Source of the DNA: Mesostigma viride
Taxonomy: Eukaryota > Streptophyta > Mesostigmatophyceae > Mesostigmatales > Mesostigmataceae
Direction: 5' to 3'
Assembly (NCBI GenBank): GCA_009746045.1
Contig: RPFO01001543.1
Coordinates: 16,001 to 80,000 of the forward strand
Length of the DNA: 64,000 nt
The position numbers and the translations under genes are program-made. The notes under the pieces are model-generated. The model made no database searches. It saw only the letters and a list, made by a program, of their open reading frames with translations, and had not been told where the DNA came from. The first letter of the stretch is position 1. Each line of letters begins with the position of its first letter. This document shows, one piece after another, positions 47,511-57,566 of this stretch.

Positions 47511-47942
47511 TCACTCCTTCTTGGTCACGGTGATTGACAAGGAACCAAATTCCACGGTAAGAGGGGTTTCAATAGAGGAGGAAGAAGACCCACGTTCACG
47601 GGTAGGAGAAGGTAAAGGAGTAAGGAAGCTGTCAGGGATATGAGGAGGAGAAATATCTGCAGTGGGAATTTCAGGAGGAGGACGTGTAGGGCGAGAATGG
47701 AGTCCTATGTCGGTTTGACTATACCAAAGGCAAAACTGTTGTGCTTCTTCAAAGAGGTGAAACTTCCTATATCTAAGAACAGGAACAGAGGAATTATTAA
47801 TCACGGAACGGGCATCAGCCCAAGAAAGGAAAATACAAGACCAAGAAGAGGTGATGACCGCATAGTATTTAGCACGGCTATTATTACTAGAGGAACTGGA
47901 ACGAGGACGGTTAGAAAAACGCTGGCGCCCAGCACCCTGCAT
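47511..47942 (-). CDS. Small ORF with RNase H1-type hybrid-binding domain, upstream of gag (143 aa)
   Basis: Lies between the 5' LTR and gag. Residues about 23-73 (AKYYAVITSSWSCIFLSWADA, then RKFHLFEEAQQF) fit the N-terminal hybrid-binding domain of eukaryotic RNase H1, also present in caulimovirus P6: YYAV, W..A, and an aromatic/basic pair before FEEA. That domain grips RNA:DNA hybrids. The rest is Ser/Pro-rich and ends TVTKKE. An overlapping upstream ORF (48198-47911) may be leader sequence. Such a separate ORF is not standard for chromoviruses; a role in reverse transcription or translation control is inference. Confidence 0.65.
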   Translation of the reverse strand: MQGAGRQRFSNRPRSSSSSNNSRAKYYAVITSSWSCIFLSWADARSVINNSSVPVLRYRKFHLFEEAQQFCLWYSQTDIGLHSRPTRPPPEIPTADISPPHIPDSFLTPLPSPTRERGSSSSSIETPLTVEFGSLSITVTKKE

Positions 47943-48456
47943 GGTACGTACCTTGTTTAGGTGACTCTGAGGGACTAGACTTTACAGTAGGTGTAGGCTC
48001 GGCTGTCGTTGCCGGATCTGAAGGCAGAATCCAGAAAGTAGACGAGGAAGCCAGCACCGGTTTGTATGTGAGCAGGCGGCTCAAGGCTCTGCACGAGAAA
48101 TCATCTAAAGAAACGCAGCAGCAAGCACGGAAAAGAGGTGGAGTCTTCCGAGACGCTAATCGTCTCGCTAACCGGCACAACGGAACCGGCCAACCCACTA
48201 TCTAACGTCAAACAGCACCCAGCAAGGAAATGCACACACAGAAGGAAGAGGAAAAGAAACTATCTACGTGAGGAGTTATCCGCTTTGAGCAGGTCTAACT
48301 TCTAAGCAGGGCGTGTCCCGGATCGGGCAGCACTACCCCCCTAGCTTGCAGGCGACCCGCCCCTTACCTGTCAAGAGGATGTCTTCTTCTGTGCCCTGGC
48401 CGCGGAAGGCCTCTGGCGTATAGTGCTGCAAGGGAGCTTCGTCGCGTCTACCTAAA

Positions 48457-48468
48457 CCTCCGATACCA
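48457..48468 (-). other. Primer-binding site, initiator tRNA-Met type
   Basis: Two bases inside the 5' LTR the minus strand reads TGGTATCGGAGG. This matches the plant-type initiator tRNA-Met site TGGTATCAGAGC at 10 of 12 positions. Confidence 0.8.
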
Positions 48469-48469
48469 T

Positions 48470-49042
48470 TGTTACGCCCAGGCTCTACTCGATCCCAAAC
48501 CCCGCGCCTAACCTTACCTAAACTAGTGAGGGTACCTAGCGATGAGGAGCTGTATTGGCTATAAGACCTAGGACGCGACGACTCTGCTCTCAATGCATTC
48601 CGATACATGCGGTTACTGTACGCCATATACCAAATAATGCCGGGACACTACGAAGTAAACACTGGTAAATTCACGACCCAAAACGATGTATTACAATTCC
48701 ATAATACACGCCGAGTGCGATTCACGAAGGACAACCGCTGCATAAATGATCGCCGACATGCGTGTATGCTCGGGCCGACACCGACCCTCGCCTACAGGAC
48801 CAACGCATGTCCACAAGGTTCAAACGGAGGATAAAGGACCACTACTAAAGTACGCAGCGCGGCGCGACTGCACCAAGCCACCATACTGTACGATTGCCAC
48901 GTCACAAGGCCCGGTACCAACCGGCCAAAAAGGTCCTAACTACACGTAAGCTTAGGAAAGTCAACGGACTGTCTCGAAATGGCTGAGGCACAAAGGACCT
49001 AATTTACGTCCGTAACAACAACAAAAGTTACGCGACGTAACA
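48470..49042 (-). repeat. 5' LTR of the gypsy element
   Basis: 573 bp, TG...CA bounded. Followed on the plus strand by the target duplication GCCAG at 49043-49047. Promoter elements were not resolved. Confidence 0.95.
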
Positions 49043-49052
49043 GCCAGGGATT

Positions 49053-49801
49053 AGGAGGGGTGGCATCCAGCCAAGGGTCCGCGGTCACAAAAACCACCAC
49101 CGCCGGACAAAAAAGGCCGGGCCCGCGGTCCAACCATGACGCGTGGACCGCAACCGGCACCCAACGCTGCTGGTACCACGGTAGCGTCCAGGACCATGGT
49201 ACCCGCCGGCCGCCGCCGGCAAGCCCGAGAGCCGGTACCATGGTTACCCCCTCGGACTCCGATTTGCGGTAACTATCCCTACTACCCACTAAACTGAACA
49301 TTCTACTACTATTCTTCTCAGACTCTACGTACTCCATTATTCTGCCACGCCGTGACGTGGCAACAGCCCTCGAAACAAACCCACATGATGCACACACCTG
49401 ACGCACACATGATGCACATGATGACGTGGCATGCGCCTGATGGTTCAAGTGACTTCGCACGTGGCGGCCAGTAAAAGCCATGTGGCAGGCACAGGTACAG
49501 TACCTACAACATTATCCACGTGGCATACTTCTACTGGTCCATAGGCTACCTCGGTCCTGAGCCAACCCGGCGTGACGTACAGCCCTAGTCTGACATATTA
49601 CACGCGTCAGATTTCTACTGGCATGTAGTAAACCGCGGTTCTGATCACCCAGGGCCCACGAACCGCCACCGGCAAGTTTTTGACCCTCAAACCCCGCGGT
49701 TAACCATGGGCCCCGCGAAAATCCACCACCGTCAGCCCCTGGGACAACCCTCTCTGGTACCGCGGTTCCAGGAAATTTTCCCCGGGCATGCCACCCCTCC
49801 T
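49053..49801. mobile_element. Mutator-like MITE (749 bp) with 9-bp target duplication
   Basis: Ends AGGAGGGGTGGCAT...ATGCCACCCCTCCT form inverted repeats of 14-16 bp. The flanks are CCAGGGATT at 49044-49052 and 49802-49810, a 9-bp duplication as Mutator-like elements make. The interior is rich in GGTACC/CCGCGG strings and has no transposase. The short ORF at 49481-48999 (minus) runs out of the LTR and is not taken as a gene. Confidence 0.85.
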
Positions 49802-49811
49802 CCAGGGATTA

Positions 49812-50274
49812 CACCGCCCGCATTGGTAGTTTTAATTCAGTTTAGCCAAAAGGCCCTTCGGAATTAGACATTAGCGTTTTATTGGTTGAAAGTGCTACTG
49901 TGTCCGCCCAATTAATTAATTATTAGTTTGTTTGTTTGGTTACCGAACAACCGTTGAACTGGCTGCGAAATTTAATAATTCTTTGTTTGTTGACTTTTTT
50001 CTGTTTAACCCAGCCGGGTGCACTGCTCTTACGGCTAGGAAAAGCACATTTTTCAGCCAGAGATTTAATAATTCTTTGTTTGTCATCGAGAAAGCTGCAC
50101 ACGTGACATGAAAATAATATTTATTTACAACTTCTTTGTTTGTTTGGCTGCCAGCCCGAAAACAGACAGACGAGCACACTCGTGAATTAATTATTTACAA
50201 ATTGTTTGTTTTATTTAGCACTTTCAGGTGGTGAACTAAAATAATTAAAATTGAATCTACCAATGCGGGCGGTG
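49812..50274. mobile_element. Tc1/mariner-type MITE (463 bp) with TA target
   Basis: Inverted ends CACCGCCCGCATTGGTAG (49812-49829 and 50257-50274) are flanked by TA on each side. The uninterrupted paralogue at 50665-50680 (GGGATTATCTGG) shows the empty TA site directly. Inside are four diverged copies of a block containing TTCTTTGTTTGTT. Confidence 0.9.
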
Positions 50275-50276
50275 TA

Positions 50277-51076
50277 TCTGGCGGAGCCAATTTTCGGAAG
50301 AACCGTTAGGTTCGCCAGAATTGGCGAAGCTTATAAGGCCGTCAATAGTTCAAGACACGGATAGCGTCAACCAGGACAAATATCTACTATAGGGAATGCT
50401 GATTAGATATGACATCTCTTCTCAGACTGATGGCTGGGGAAAAAATGAATAAAGAATCTTTTACTGCACATGGCAATTGGGGTAAACGTGGCTCGATTGA
50501 AAAGCTGGTGCAACACGACACTTACTGCGTGTTCCATGACCACATTCAAGACTGTGAAGAGATTCCATAAGATTCTCGGAGATTCTGAATTTCGGCTAAT
50601 GTTTCATTCTGCACTGCTCAGCTGTCAGCTTACCTTCATGCCATGCCGCCAGGCGCCAAGCCAGGCCAGGGATTATCTGGCGGAGCCAATTTTGATTTTC
50701 GGAAGAACCGTTAGGTTCGCCAGAATTGGCGAAGCTTATCAAGTAACGTGCGTGTTTGCAACTTGCCCGTTGAAACTCTACGGCGGAGCCAATTTTCGGA
50801 AGAACCTCACCCTTATTATGCTTGCAAATTCGGGACAAATTCGGTGGATGGATGGATGGATGGATGGATGGATGGATGGATGGATGGATGGATGGATGGA
50901 TGGATGGATGGATGGATGGATGGATGGATGGATGGATGGATGGATGGATGGATGGATGGATGGATGGATTGACGGATTTTCATCCCCTATTCCTATGTTT
51001 TCTCACGTGTACGGCCTTATAAGCTTCGCCAATTCTGGCGAACCTAACGGTTCTTCCGAAAATTGGCTCCGCCTGA
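50277..51076. repeat. Inverted-repeat cluster around host repeat, with (GGAT)n
   Basis: A motif of about 56 bp starting TCTGGCGGAGCCAATTTTCG and containing AACCGTTAGGTTCGCCAG occurs at 50277-50340, at 50677-50738 and inverted at 51021-51076. Partial copies lie at 50780-50806 and, inverted, at 51196-51224. 50738-51025 and 51075-51271 are arms of a larger inverted repeat. A (GGAT)n microsatellite of about 31 units lies at 50843-50968. Confidence 0.85.
50346..50676 (+). repeat. Host repeat copy 2, uninterrupted
   Basis: Direct copy of 36112-36445 that runs without a break through GCCAGGGATTATCTGG (50665-50680). It serves as the empty-site reference for the gypsy, Mutator-like and TA insertions. 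Function unknown. Confidence 0.9.
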
Positions 51077-51404
51077 TAAGGCCGTACACGTGAGAAAACA
51101 TAGGAATACTGAGGCAATAGCCGAATAGGGGATGAAAATCCGTCAATCCATCCATACATACATCCACCGAATTTGTCCCGAAGTTGCAAGCATAAGGGTG
51201 AGGTTCTTCCGAAAATTGGCTCCGCCGTAGAGTTTCAACGGGCAAGTTGCAAACACGCACGTTACTTGATTATCACTGCCAGTTCCTTTCTTGAAATTCA
51301 GAATCTCCGACATCTTGTCGAATCTCTTCACAGTCTTGAATGTGGTCATGGACCTTCCGGCGCGGGGAATCTGGGCAGTTACCAGTGAATTACCAGTGCG
51401 TCTA

Positions 51405-52186
51405 AGTGGGTTAAGATGATTACCCTGGCGGTAGACCACCCTCTCGTGGACCGCAGGGCCACTGATGTACAACATCTTTTGATGCATAGGGCGATAGGGG
51501 TCTGCGCTACGCTCCACGAGCGTTTTGGTCATGATGCATCATGCATGTGCACGCACCCTAGTCGGTGAAACCATTGAGCACAGGTTCCTTTACTGTACTC
51601 TCCCTGGGGTTTGGACGTGGCTCATTAACATCTGGGCCGCATGGACGGCATCGCCACCCACTCTCCCAATTAGCGTGCGTACCATCATTTTCGGTATTGC
51701 TGGCACACCAGGGACCGAGCTTTCAGTTTCCCAAGCAGAATGGATATGGCTACGCATTATACTATGCTATACGCGATCTGGACCATACGCAACGAGACAG
51801 TCTTTAAGGTCCGCGAGGAGTATACCCGCGGCGGCGTAGTCCGGCGCTTTATATACCTATGGAATGCGGCTATGCGCCGCTACTGGCTGTTAGCTCAGGA
51901 ACAACACAGGGTGTGGGACCCAGGGCCGGGCCCAATAACGACAAGCCCAGCCCGCTCCAGCTTTTTCATGATCTGCTGGGCCGTAATCAGGTATTTACCA
52001 GTATGCCTCATGGCGACATTACTCAGGTCCAATGGCTTCCCTGGTCTAATAACGCGCCCTATTAGCCTTTCACCTGTCACCGCCACACGTGTGTGTGCCC
52101 ACCTTCATTGGGATTCGCTGATACTCATTTCCCCTCTCACCTCTTTGGTACGTAATTGGCTTATAAAATATACCCATTTCCCCGAA
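51405..52186 (+). mobile_element. 5'-truncated LINE insertion 1 with 17-bp target duplication
   Basis: Flanked by AATTACCAGTGCGTCTA at 51388-51404 and 52187-52203. The body is about the last 780 bp of the element at 52512-54453, sharing the 3' end ATACCCATTTCCCCGAAA. It carries the ORF2 C-terminus with frameshifts (HASCMCTHPS, then WLINIWAAW...). Target-primed reverse transcription explains both the truncation and the long duplication. Confidence 0.92.
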
Positions 52187-52511
52187 AATTACCAGTGCGT
52201 CTAGCGCGAGGTTCAGGCGGGGTTTGGTAATTGCGATCCTTGGTAAGTTACTTACAGTCCCGCGTTAAGTTAGTGCCCCGATAGTACCAGGGTTGGGCGT
52301 AAACGGGGTAAGGGAGTTGACGTAACGTAAACACGTAAAATGGCCAAAAGGGTGCCGTACACCCCCCCCTTGATGTTTAAGAAAGGGGTCCGACCAATCC
52401 AGGGCTCACGATAAAGAACCTTACTACTGTGATTCCATTATAATAACTGAAATTCTACTACATTCTACTACAATTATATCAGTCACTTGTAGAGGTCAAA
52501 TCTAGGGTCTC

Positions 52512-54453
52512 CTCCACAGCTCAGCCAACGCCTTGGCAGCAATTTTGTCTGGAAACAGAAAGGCTTAATCTCCCACACGGTACAGGGATCGGATCAACAG
52601 AGAGATGTCCTTCATGTCATGGGTGCACGGGGGCCTCGGGCTCCACAACATACAATGGCGTCTGTGGTCGCTGTATGCTAAACAAGTGATATCCGTTTTT
52701 ATGGGAGTTAACACACACCCTGGCTGCATGCTTGCACGTGAAACGCTAGCCTCTCTTTCCACCCATGCTAGTGGCACCTCGTGGCAACTGGGGGCGGGAA
52801 TACTGGGCAGCACCCTTATTTCGTACAAAGGACTCCCATGGTACTGGCAGCGCATATGGACAGGTTACAATAAGCTCAAGCCGGGTCGCCTAGTCTTTCG
52901 ATCTACTACTCGAGAGGAGGTGGCACGGCAGCCACTCTTTTTTAATGACTTAATCCCAGACGCTACTAACAAGCCCCTCGGCGCTCTCCACGGACACAAC
53001 CCGTATGATGGCTTTCTGCGCGCGTCACCGCCGATTGTCAGGGTGCTGGACCTCTACCTGGGGCACGGCGCTACGTATCCGGACGGCTCAGCTACGACGA
53101 GGTCAGCACTTGGGTCTCCCACATGCCCTCCCTGCAAGCGTGGCAAACCCTTCTAAGTGCGATACCAGCTGCGTGGCATGCATTGATGACTGATCCTGCC
53201 CCACGCAAGCCAATTACAACCGGCGACTGGGTTAGCTTCTACGCCGACGGAGTCACGCCTGCGTGCAAGGGTTTAGTCGTGACGGTTCTGCCACATGATG
53301 GGCTCCAACTACAACTGCTGGAAGCTATTTCTGGCCACAATGGGTGTCTGTATCAACTATCCACCTTATATGCGTACACGCCATCTTCCCAGTGTCACCG
53401 CATACGCGTAGTCCCATGGTCTGTGCCAAGATCTTGCATGATCCAGCCGGACCCATTATCCCCGGTTGAGAGCATTACATGGCTACACGTGGGCAACACA
53501 CGGCTCGATCTACTACATCTGGACCCGGTTGAATTTGGATGGGTCTTAACCAAGGGGGACATCAGAACCAGCAAATGTATCTTTGAGTACACCGCAGATT
53601 GGGGTTATGATATCTTGTTGCATACGTACCATCAGCCCCATCCGGGCCGAGCCCGCTGGGGAATACATTGGCCGGGCTACACTTGGGTTAAGATGATTAC
53701 CCTGGCGGTAGACCACCCTCTCGTGGACCGCAGGGCCACTGATGTACAACATCTTTTGATGCATAGGGCGATAGGGGTCTGCGCTACGCTCCACGAGCGT
53801 TTTGGTCATGATGCATCATGCCTGTGCACGCACCCTAGTGAAACCATTGAGCACAGGTTCTTTTCTGTAATCTCCCAGGGGTTTGGACGTGGCTCATTAA
53901 CATCTGGGCCGCATGGACGGCATCGCCACCCACTCTCCCAATTAGCGTGCGTACCATCATTTTCGGTATTGCTGGCACACCAGGGACCGAGCTTTCAGTT
54001 TCCCAAGCAGAATGGATATGGCTACGCATTACTATGCTATACGCGATCTGGACCATACGCAACGAGACAGTCTTTAAGGTCCGCGAGGAGTATACCCGCG
54101 GCGGCGTAGTCCGGCGCTTTATATACCTATGGAATGCGGCTATGCGCCGCTACTGGCTGTTAGCTCAGGAACAACACAGGGTGTGGGACCCAGGGCCCAA
54201 TAACGACAAGCCCAGCCCGCTCCAGCTTTTTCATGATCTACTGGGCCGTAATCAGGTATTCACCAGTATGCCTCATGGCGACATTACTCAGGTCCAATGG
54301 CTTCCCTGGTCTAATAACGCGCCCTATTAGCCTTTTGAACACCTGTCACCGCCACACGTGTGTGTGCCCACCTTAATTAGGATTCGCTGATACTCATTTC
54401 CCCTCTCACCTCTTTGGTCCATAATTGGCTAATAAAATATACCCATTTCCCCG
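52512..54453 (+). mobile_element. 5'-truncated LINE insertion 2 with 14-bp target duplication
   Basis: Flanked by AAATCTAGGGTCTC at 52498-52511 and 54454-54467. It is the longer member of the same family as 51405-52186. Two overlapping frames encode the RT C-terminal part (52605-53156 and 53123-54109). The 3' end has no long A tail. Confidence 0.92.
52605..54109 (+). pseudogene. LINE ORF2 C-terminal fragment
   Basis: The first frame (52605-53156) has the conserved post-RT motif HGGLGLHNIQWRLWSLYAKQ, typical of plant and algal LINE reverse transcriptases. The second frame (53123-54109) covers a later region with a Cys/His cluster (CLCTHPSETIEHRFF) at the place of the zf-RVT motif. RT palm motifs are absent because of 5' truncation, so the copy is dead. 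Confidence 0.85.
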
Positions 54454-54629
54454 AAATCTAGGGTCTCATGATGATCTTCAACCTGAGAAATTATCTTAGA
54501 CATCAAAGGGGGGGGTGTAAAACGTAACGTAGACGTAGAAGTTTAGTACGTCCGTAATGTAAAGACGTAACGTAACGTGAACACGTAATGCCGCACAAAA
54601 CTCTTATGATTTTCCAGCTATAGATGTGA

Positions 54630-54776
54630 ATGTTTGAGCACCGCATCCACTCTCTCTCCCGTCTTTGGACTGCCATGCAGGACAAGACGCGGTGGAAGAA
54701 GATTGTCAAGGCGCACACGCCCGACCCTGTGGGCAAGCCACCTCCCCCCAAGCGGAGGAGGCGTTTTGATGAGTAG
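54630..54776 (+). CDS. 48-codon coding-like fragment with basic tail
   Basis: Starts ATG at 54630, about 14 bp after an acceptor-like TTTCCAG, and ends at TAG. It reads through DKTRWKKIVKAHTPDP and a polybasic KPPPPKRRRRFDE end that resembles a nuclear localisation signal. The WKKIV/WK-LV pattern near a C-terminus is reminiscent of RTE-type LINE ORF2 ends. GC content is higher than in the flanks. It may be a last exon or a retrotransposon tail; not identified. Confidence 0.3.
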   Translation: MFEHRIHSLSRLWTAMQDKTRWKKIVKAHTPDPVGKPPPPKRRRRFDE

Positions 54777-55607
54777 TGTAGTTAGGATTTTCTAGATAGA
54801 GTTAGGATAGTTCGATCACGCGGCTTCCTCCACCCCATCCATCATGAAATATGTGCTACATGACCTCCCGACGGAGGCATGTTATAATTTAATTTAATTT
54901 TTTAAATGTGAATGTTCCGCCATTCAATGGCAAAAACTACAGTACTACAGTGCTGTCCGTGCACCACATGGCGCCGCGCCGACGCGGCGCGACGCGGCAC
55001 TACCATTAGGCCTACACGGCAAACGCGTACTAGCACCACTTCATATCGCCATTATCTGCCGACATTCCCACACTGATTACGCTTACGTCAATTTATGTTA
55101 CGTCTTTACGTGGAACGTAACGTTGAAACGTAACGTAAATGGGGTACGTACGTACCCTAGTGGTCGAAATCACTTTGCTGCGTCTAACTACTTTGCGAAT
55201 CGACCTCGCAAACTAATATTAATGGGCTTCATTCCGGTCGCAAAGTTCAAAAAAAAGTTACCGCGCCGCGCCGCGCCGGGCCTTTAGAGTCCAAGTTACG
55301 ATACTTGGCCAGCGAACGCGTCGCGCCACAACTTTCGCGCCCTATCATTTGAAAGGTTTCTTCAAACTTCACACAAAGGCTTGTGCTGACTGCACGGTGT
55401 GACTCGTGAGGCACGATGGCAGCTAGACTTTCAATACATTCTGGGCTACTGCCGGCCTGCAAGGCCATAGGCTGTAAACTACAGGTCCAGTCATCCTTAG
55501 GGCTAATGCTACAAGACTCCACACCGACTAACATGCATGACCGTGTGAGTTAATGAATCCTTACGGTAATTAGTGAAGTAATATACCATTAGTGCTATCA
55601 GTGAACT

Positions 55608-55674
55608 GAAAGAGACAACCAGCCGGCGCAGGCCAAGTATAGTAGAGTGGCCTGCGCTGGTTGTCTCCTTGATA
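55608..55674. repeat. Palindrome of the dispersed terminal motif
   Basis: The two arms, 55608-55634 and 55649-55674, are inverted copies of the motif with core CTGCGCTGGTTGTCT, separated by 14 bp. This is a compact hairpin of two element ends with nothing between them. Confidence 0.8.
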
Positions 55675-55867
55675 GTACAGTGAGACACATTAGCCACTGA
55701 CCCTAAACAAGTCGACCGGCTCGCAAACCTAAAACTTTGCCTTCATTTTGGGTCGCAAACTTTAAACTTCACCTTGGTTTGGGGTCGCAACAAACAGAAT
55801 TAAGGTACATGTCCTGTATTCAACAGTCAGCATAGGTGTGTTGATCAATGTGGAACCATGGAGCTTA

Positions 55868-56033
55868 GATAGATGTTGTAGTTAGAATGCTGTTAGATAG
55901 ATGTAGTATGTAGCCGATGTAGATAGATTAGACCGGTAGGACTGTTTGCACCCATCCATCCATCCATCGGGGTTAATGCTCCGTGACTCCCCAACGGGAG
56001 CACGAGTCTAATTAATTAATTAATTAATTAATG
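55868..56033. repeat. Dispersed repeat, inverted copy of 29843-30010
   Basis: Shares GACCGGTAGGACTGTTTGCA, a (CATC)n stretch, GGGGTTAATGCTCC and (TTAA)n runs with the copy at 29843-30010. Both lie next to the terminal motif, so they likely belong to one element family. Confidence 0.85.
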
Positions 56034-57566
56034 GAGCTTATCCAGCTTTAACAGGTCATACAACACGCTTCTGGGGCTCCACTTTAGCGGACTGTTGGTA
56101 AGTATTTCAACCTGAGTCTTTCCTTGGCCACATTATAATGCACCATGTTTATCAATGATGGGCGGCGTGTTCTGATCTGGTGCATGCCACATGTATGGGT
56201 GGAGATAACCAAGTTGGAGTTCCTTACCTCAGCTCGTACTGTTATGGGGTATGAACTTGTAAGGAAAGATTATATGATGTTGGCTGCTGTCACGTGTCAC
56301 TGTGACACGTCGTCATCTGTGGTGCGACTGAGGTAATACTTCACAATCATGTTCAGCATGCTCTATTTAAATTGCATTCAAATTATCAGCTCTGTCTGAA
56401 CTCATTTGCGCTGCCTGTGGTGCATTCTACATCCAAAATTAGCGCGAGAGTGACGTGTAACAGCAGAATCATGTAACTGGTTGGTGTTCAATCAAGGTGC
56501 GACTTTGCAGCCAGCCTGCAGATGTTGCAAGTAAGGTGTTTGCTTACTTCCAGTTTAATCTGAGCTCATTTGCATGGTTGGGTGCATTTAATGATTCATA
56601 AAATGCTCCAAATGGCCGTATTTGTGACGGGTGACAGCATAAATTCTGGCCATCCCATCTGTATTAGGGGTGCAACTTGGTACTTGAGCTGCATATCTTA
56701 TATTCAATGTGTCTTCCCATTTCCAGGTCAAACCGACATTAATTGTGTTGTTTGTGGAATCAATTATGAATAAAACTGGCAATTTTGGCGTTTTTTAATG
56801 CTTTTGGACGTCACCATTCTGTGAGCACCAAGTGGCCAACCAAGGTGTGACTTGGCACAGTAAATCTGGGTACCATGGGGAAGCTTGCCACCAAATTTGA
56901 CCATCATCCAAATATTAGTGCAGCTAGGAGGAATAAGAATGTCTTTTTTTGGCACTTTCAGACCGTTGTGGCCAAGCGTGAGAGGAACTTCAGGAAATAG
57001 GTGGTACCCCTGAAAAAAATTGGTTCCGGGCCCTAGCGTGAGAGAGGCCTAAGTATATTGTCACTAACAAATACAAAACTTGTCAACGTTTTTGATAAAT
57101 ATCTTACAGTTATTGATCTATGAATAAATATGAAGTTCCAAACCCACTGAAACTGCACAACACAGATACCTGCGTTGAAATCAAGTCACAACCATTGCTA
57201 ATCTAATGAGCCACCCAAGCAAGAGGCCAGAACAAGCAGGATATTTTGAATCCTTTTGCAGGTACCAGGTACCGTGCTAGACACTGTAATCACCAATGCG
57301 AGTTCCAACGTTCATCCAGCAGCCCTTGTATGCCCCGGTCTCCACCTGCCGGCAGTGTCACAGTGTCGCGGTGATTGTGGATGTAGGTCAACTATCAGTC
57401 AAAGAAGCAAATAGGCAAAGAATCTATACAATATATACAAGCAGCCATTCTGACCTGAACAGATAGGAAAAGGCTATCACGCTTACTGGTTCACACTTCA
57501 CAGCACATCAAGCAAACCAGCAAGCACAAAAGCAGTGACCAGGATGTCATTACCCCCCCTATTTAA

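Larger units (their letters stand above)
36446..49042 (-). mobile_element. Ty3/gypsy chromovirus LTR retrotransposon, 12.6 kb, pol disrupted
   Basis: Element on the minus strand: 5' LTR 48470-49042, PBS, hybrid-binding ORF, gag, protease, RT-RNase H-integrase-chromodomain, an extra ORF, PPT, 3' LTR 36446-37020. LTRs begin TGTTACG and end CGTAACA. The target duplication is GCCAG (36441-36445 and 49043-49047). By eye the LTRs differ by one TA indel, so the insertion is young, yet pol is interrupted by a 1.7-kb insert and shows a frame break near 44855. This copy cannot make a full pol protein itself. At 12.6 kb it is long for a chromovirus, because of the insert and the extra ORF. Confidence 0.95.
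54468..57562. other. Repeat-derived intergenic region
   Basis: ACGTAA-rich strings at 54515-54590 and, inverted, at 55085-55155 may be ends of one further element. A palindrome of the dispersed terminal motif lies at 55608-55674. 55868-56033 is an inverted copy of 29843-30010. GGTGCGACTT-type strings recur at 56497, 56668 and 56844. No gene was recognised apart from the fragment at 54630. Confidence 0.5.

Noticed and set aside
55247-55534. 95-codon minus-strand ORF
   Set aside because: No recognisable domain or splice context. Located in repeat-rich DNA with no support beyond being open.
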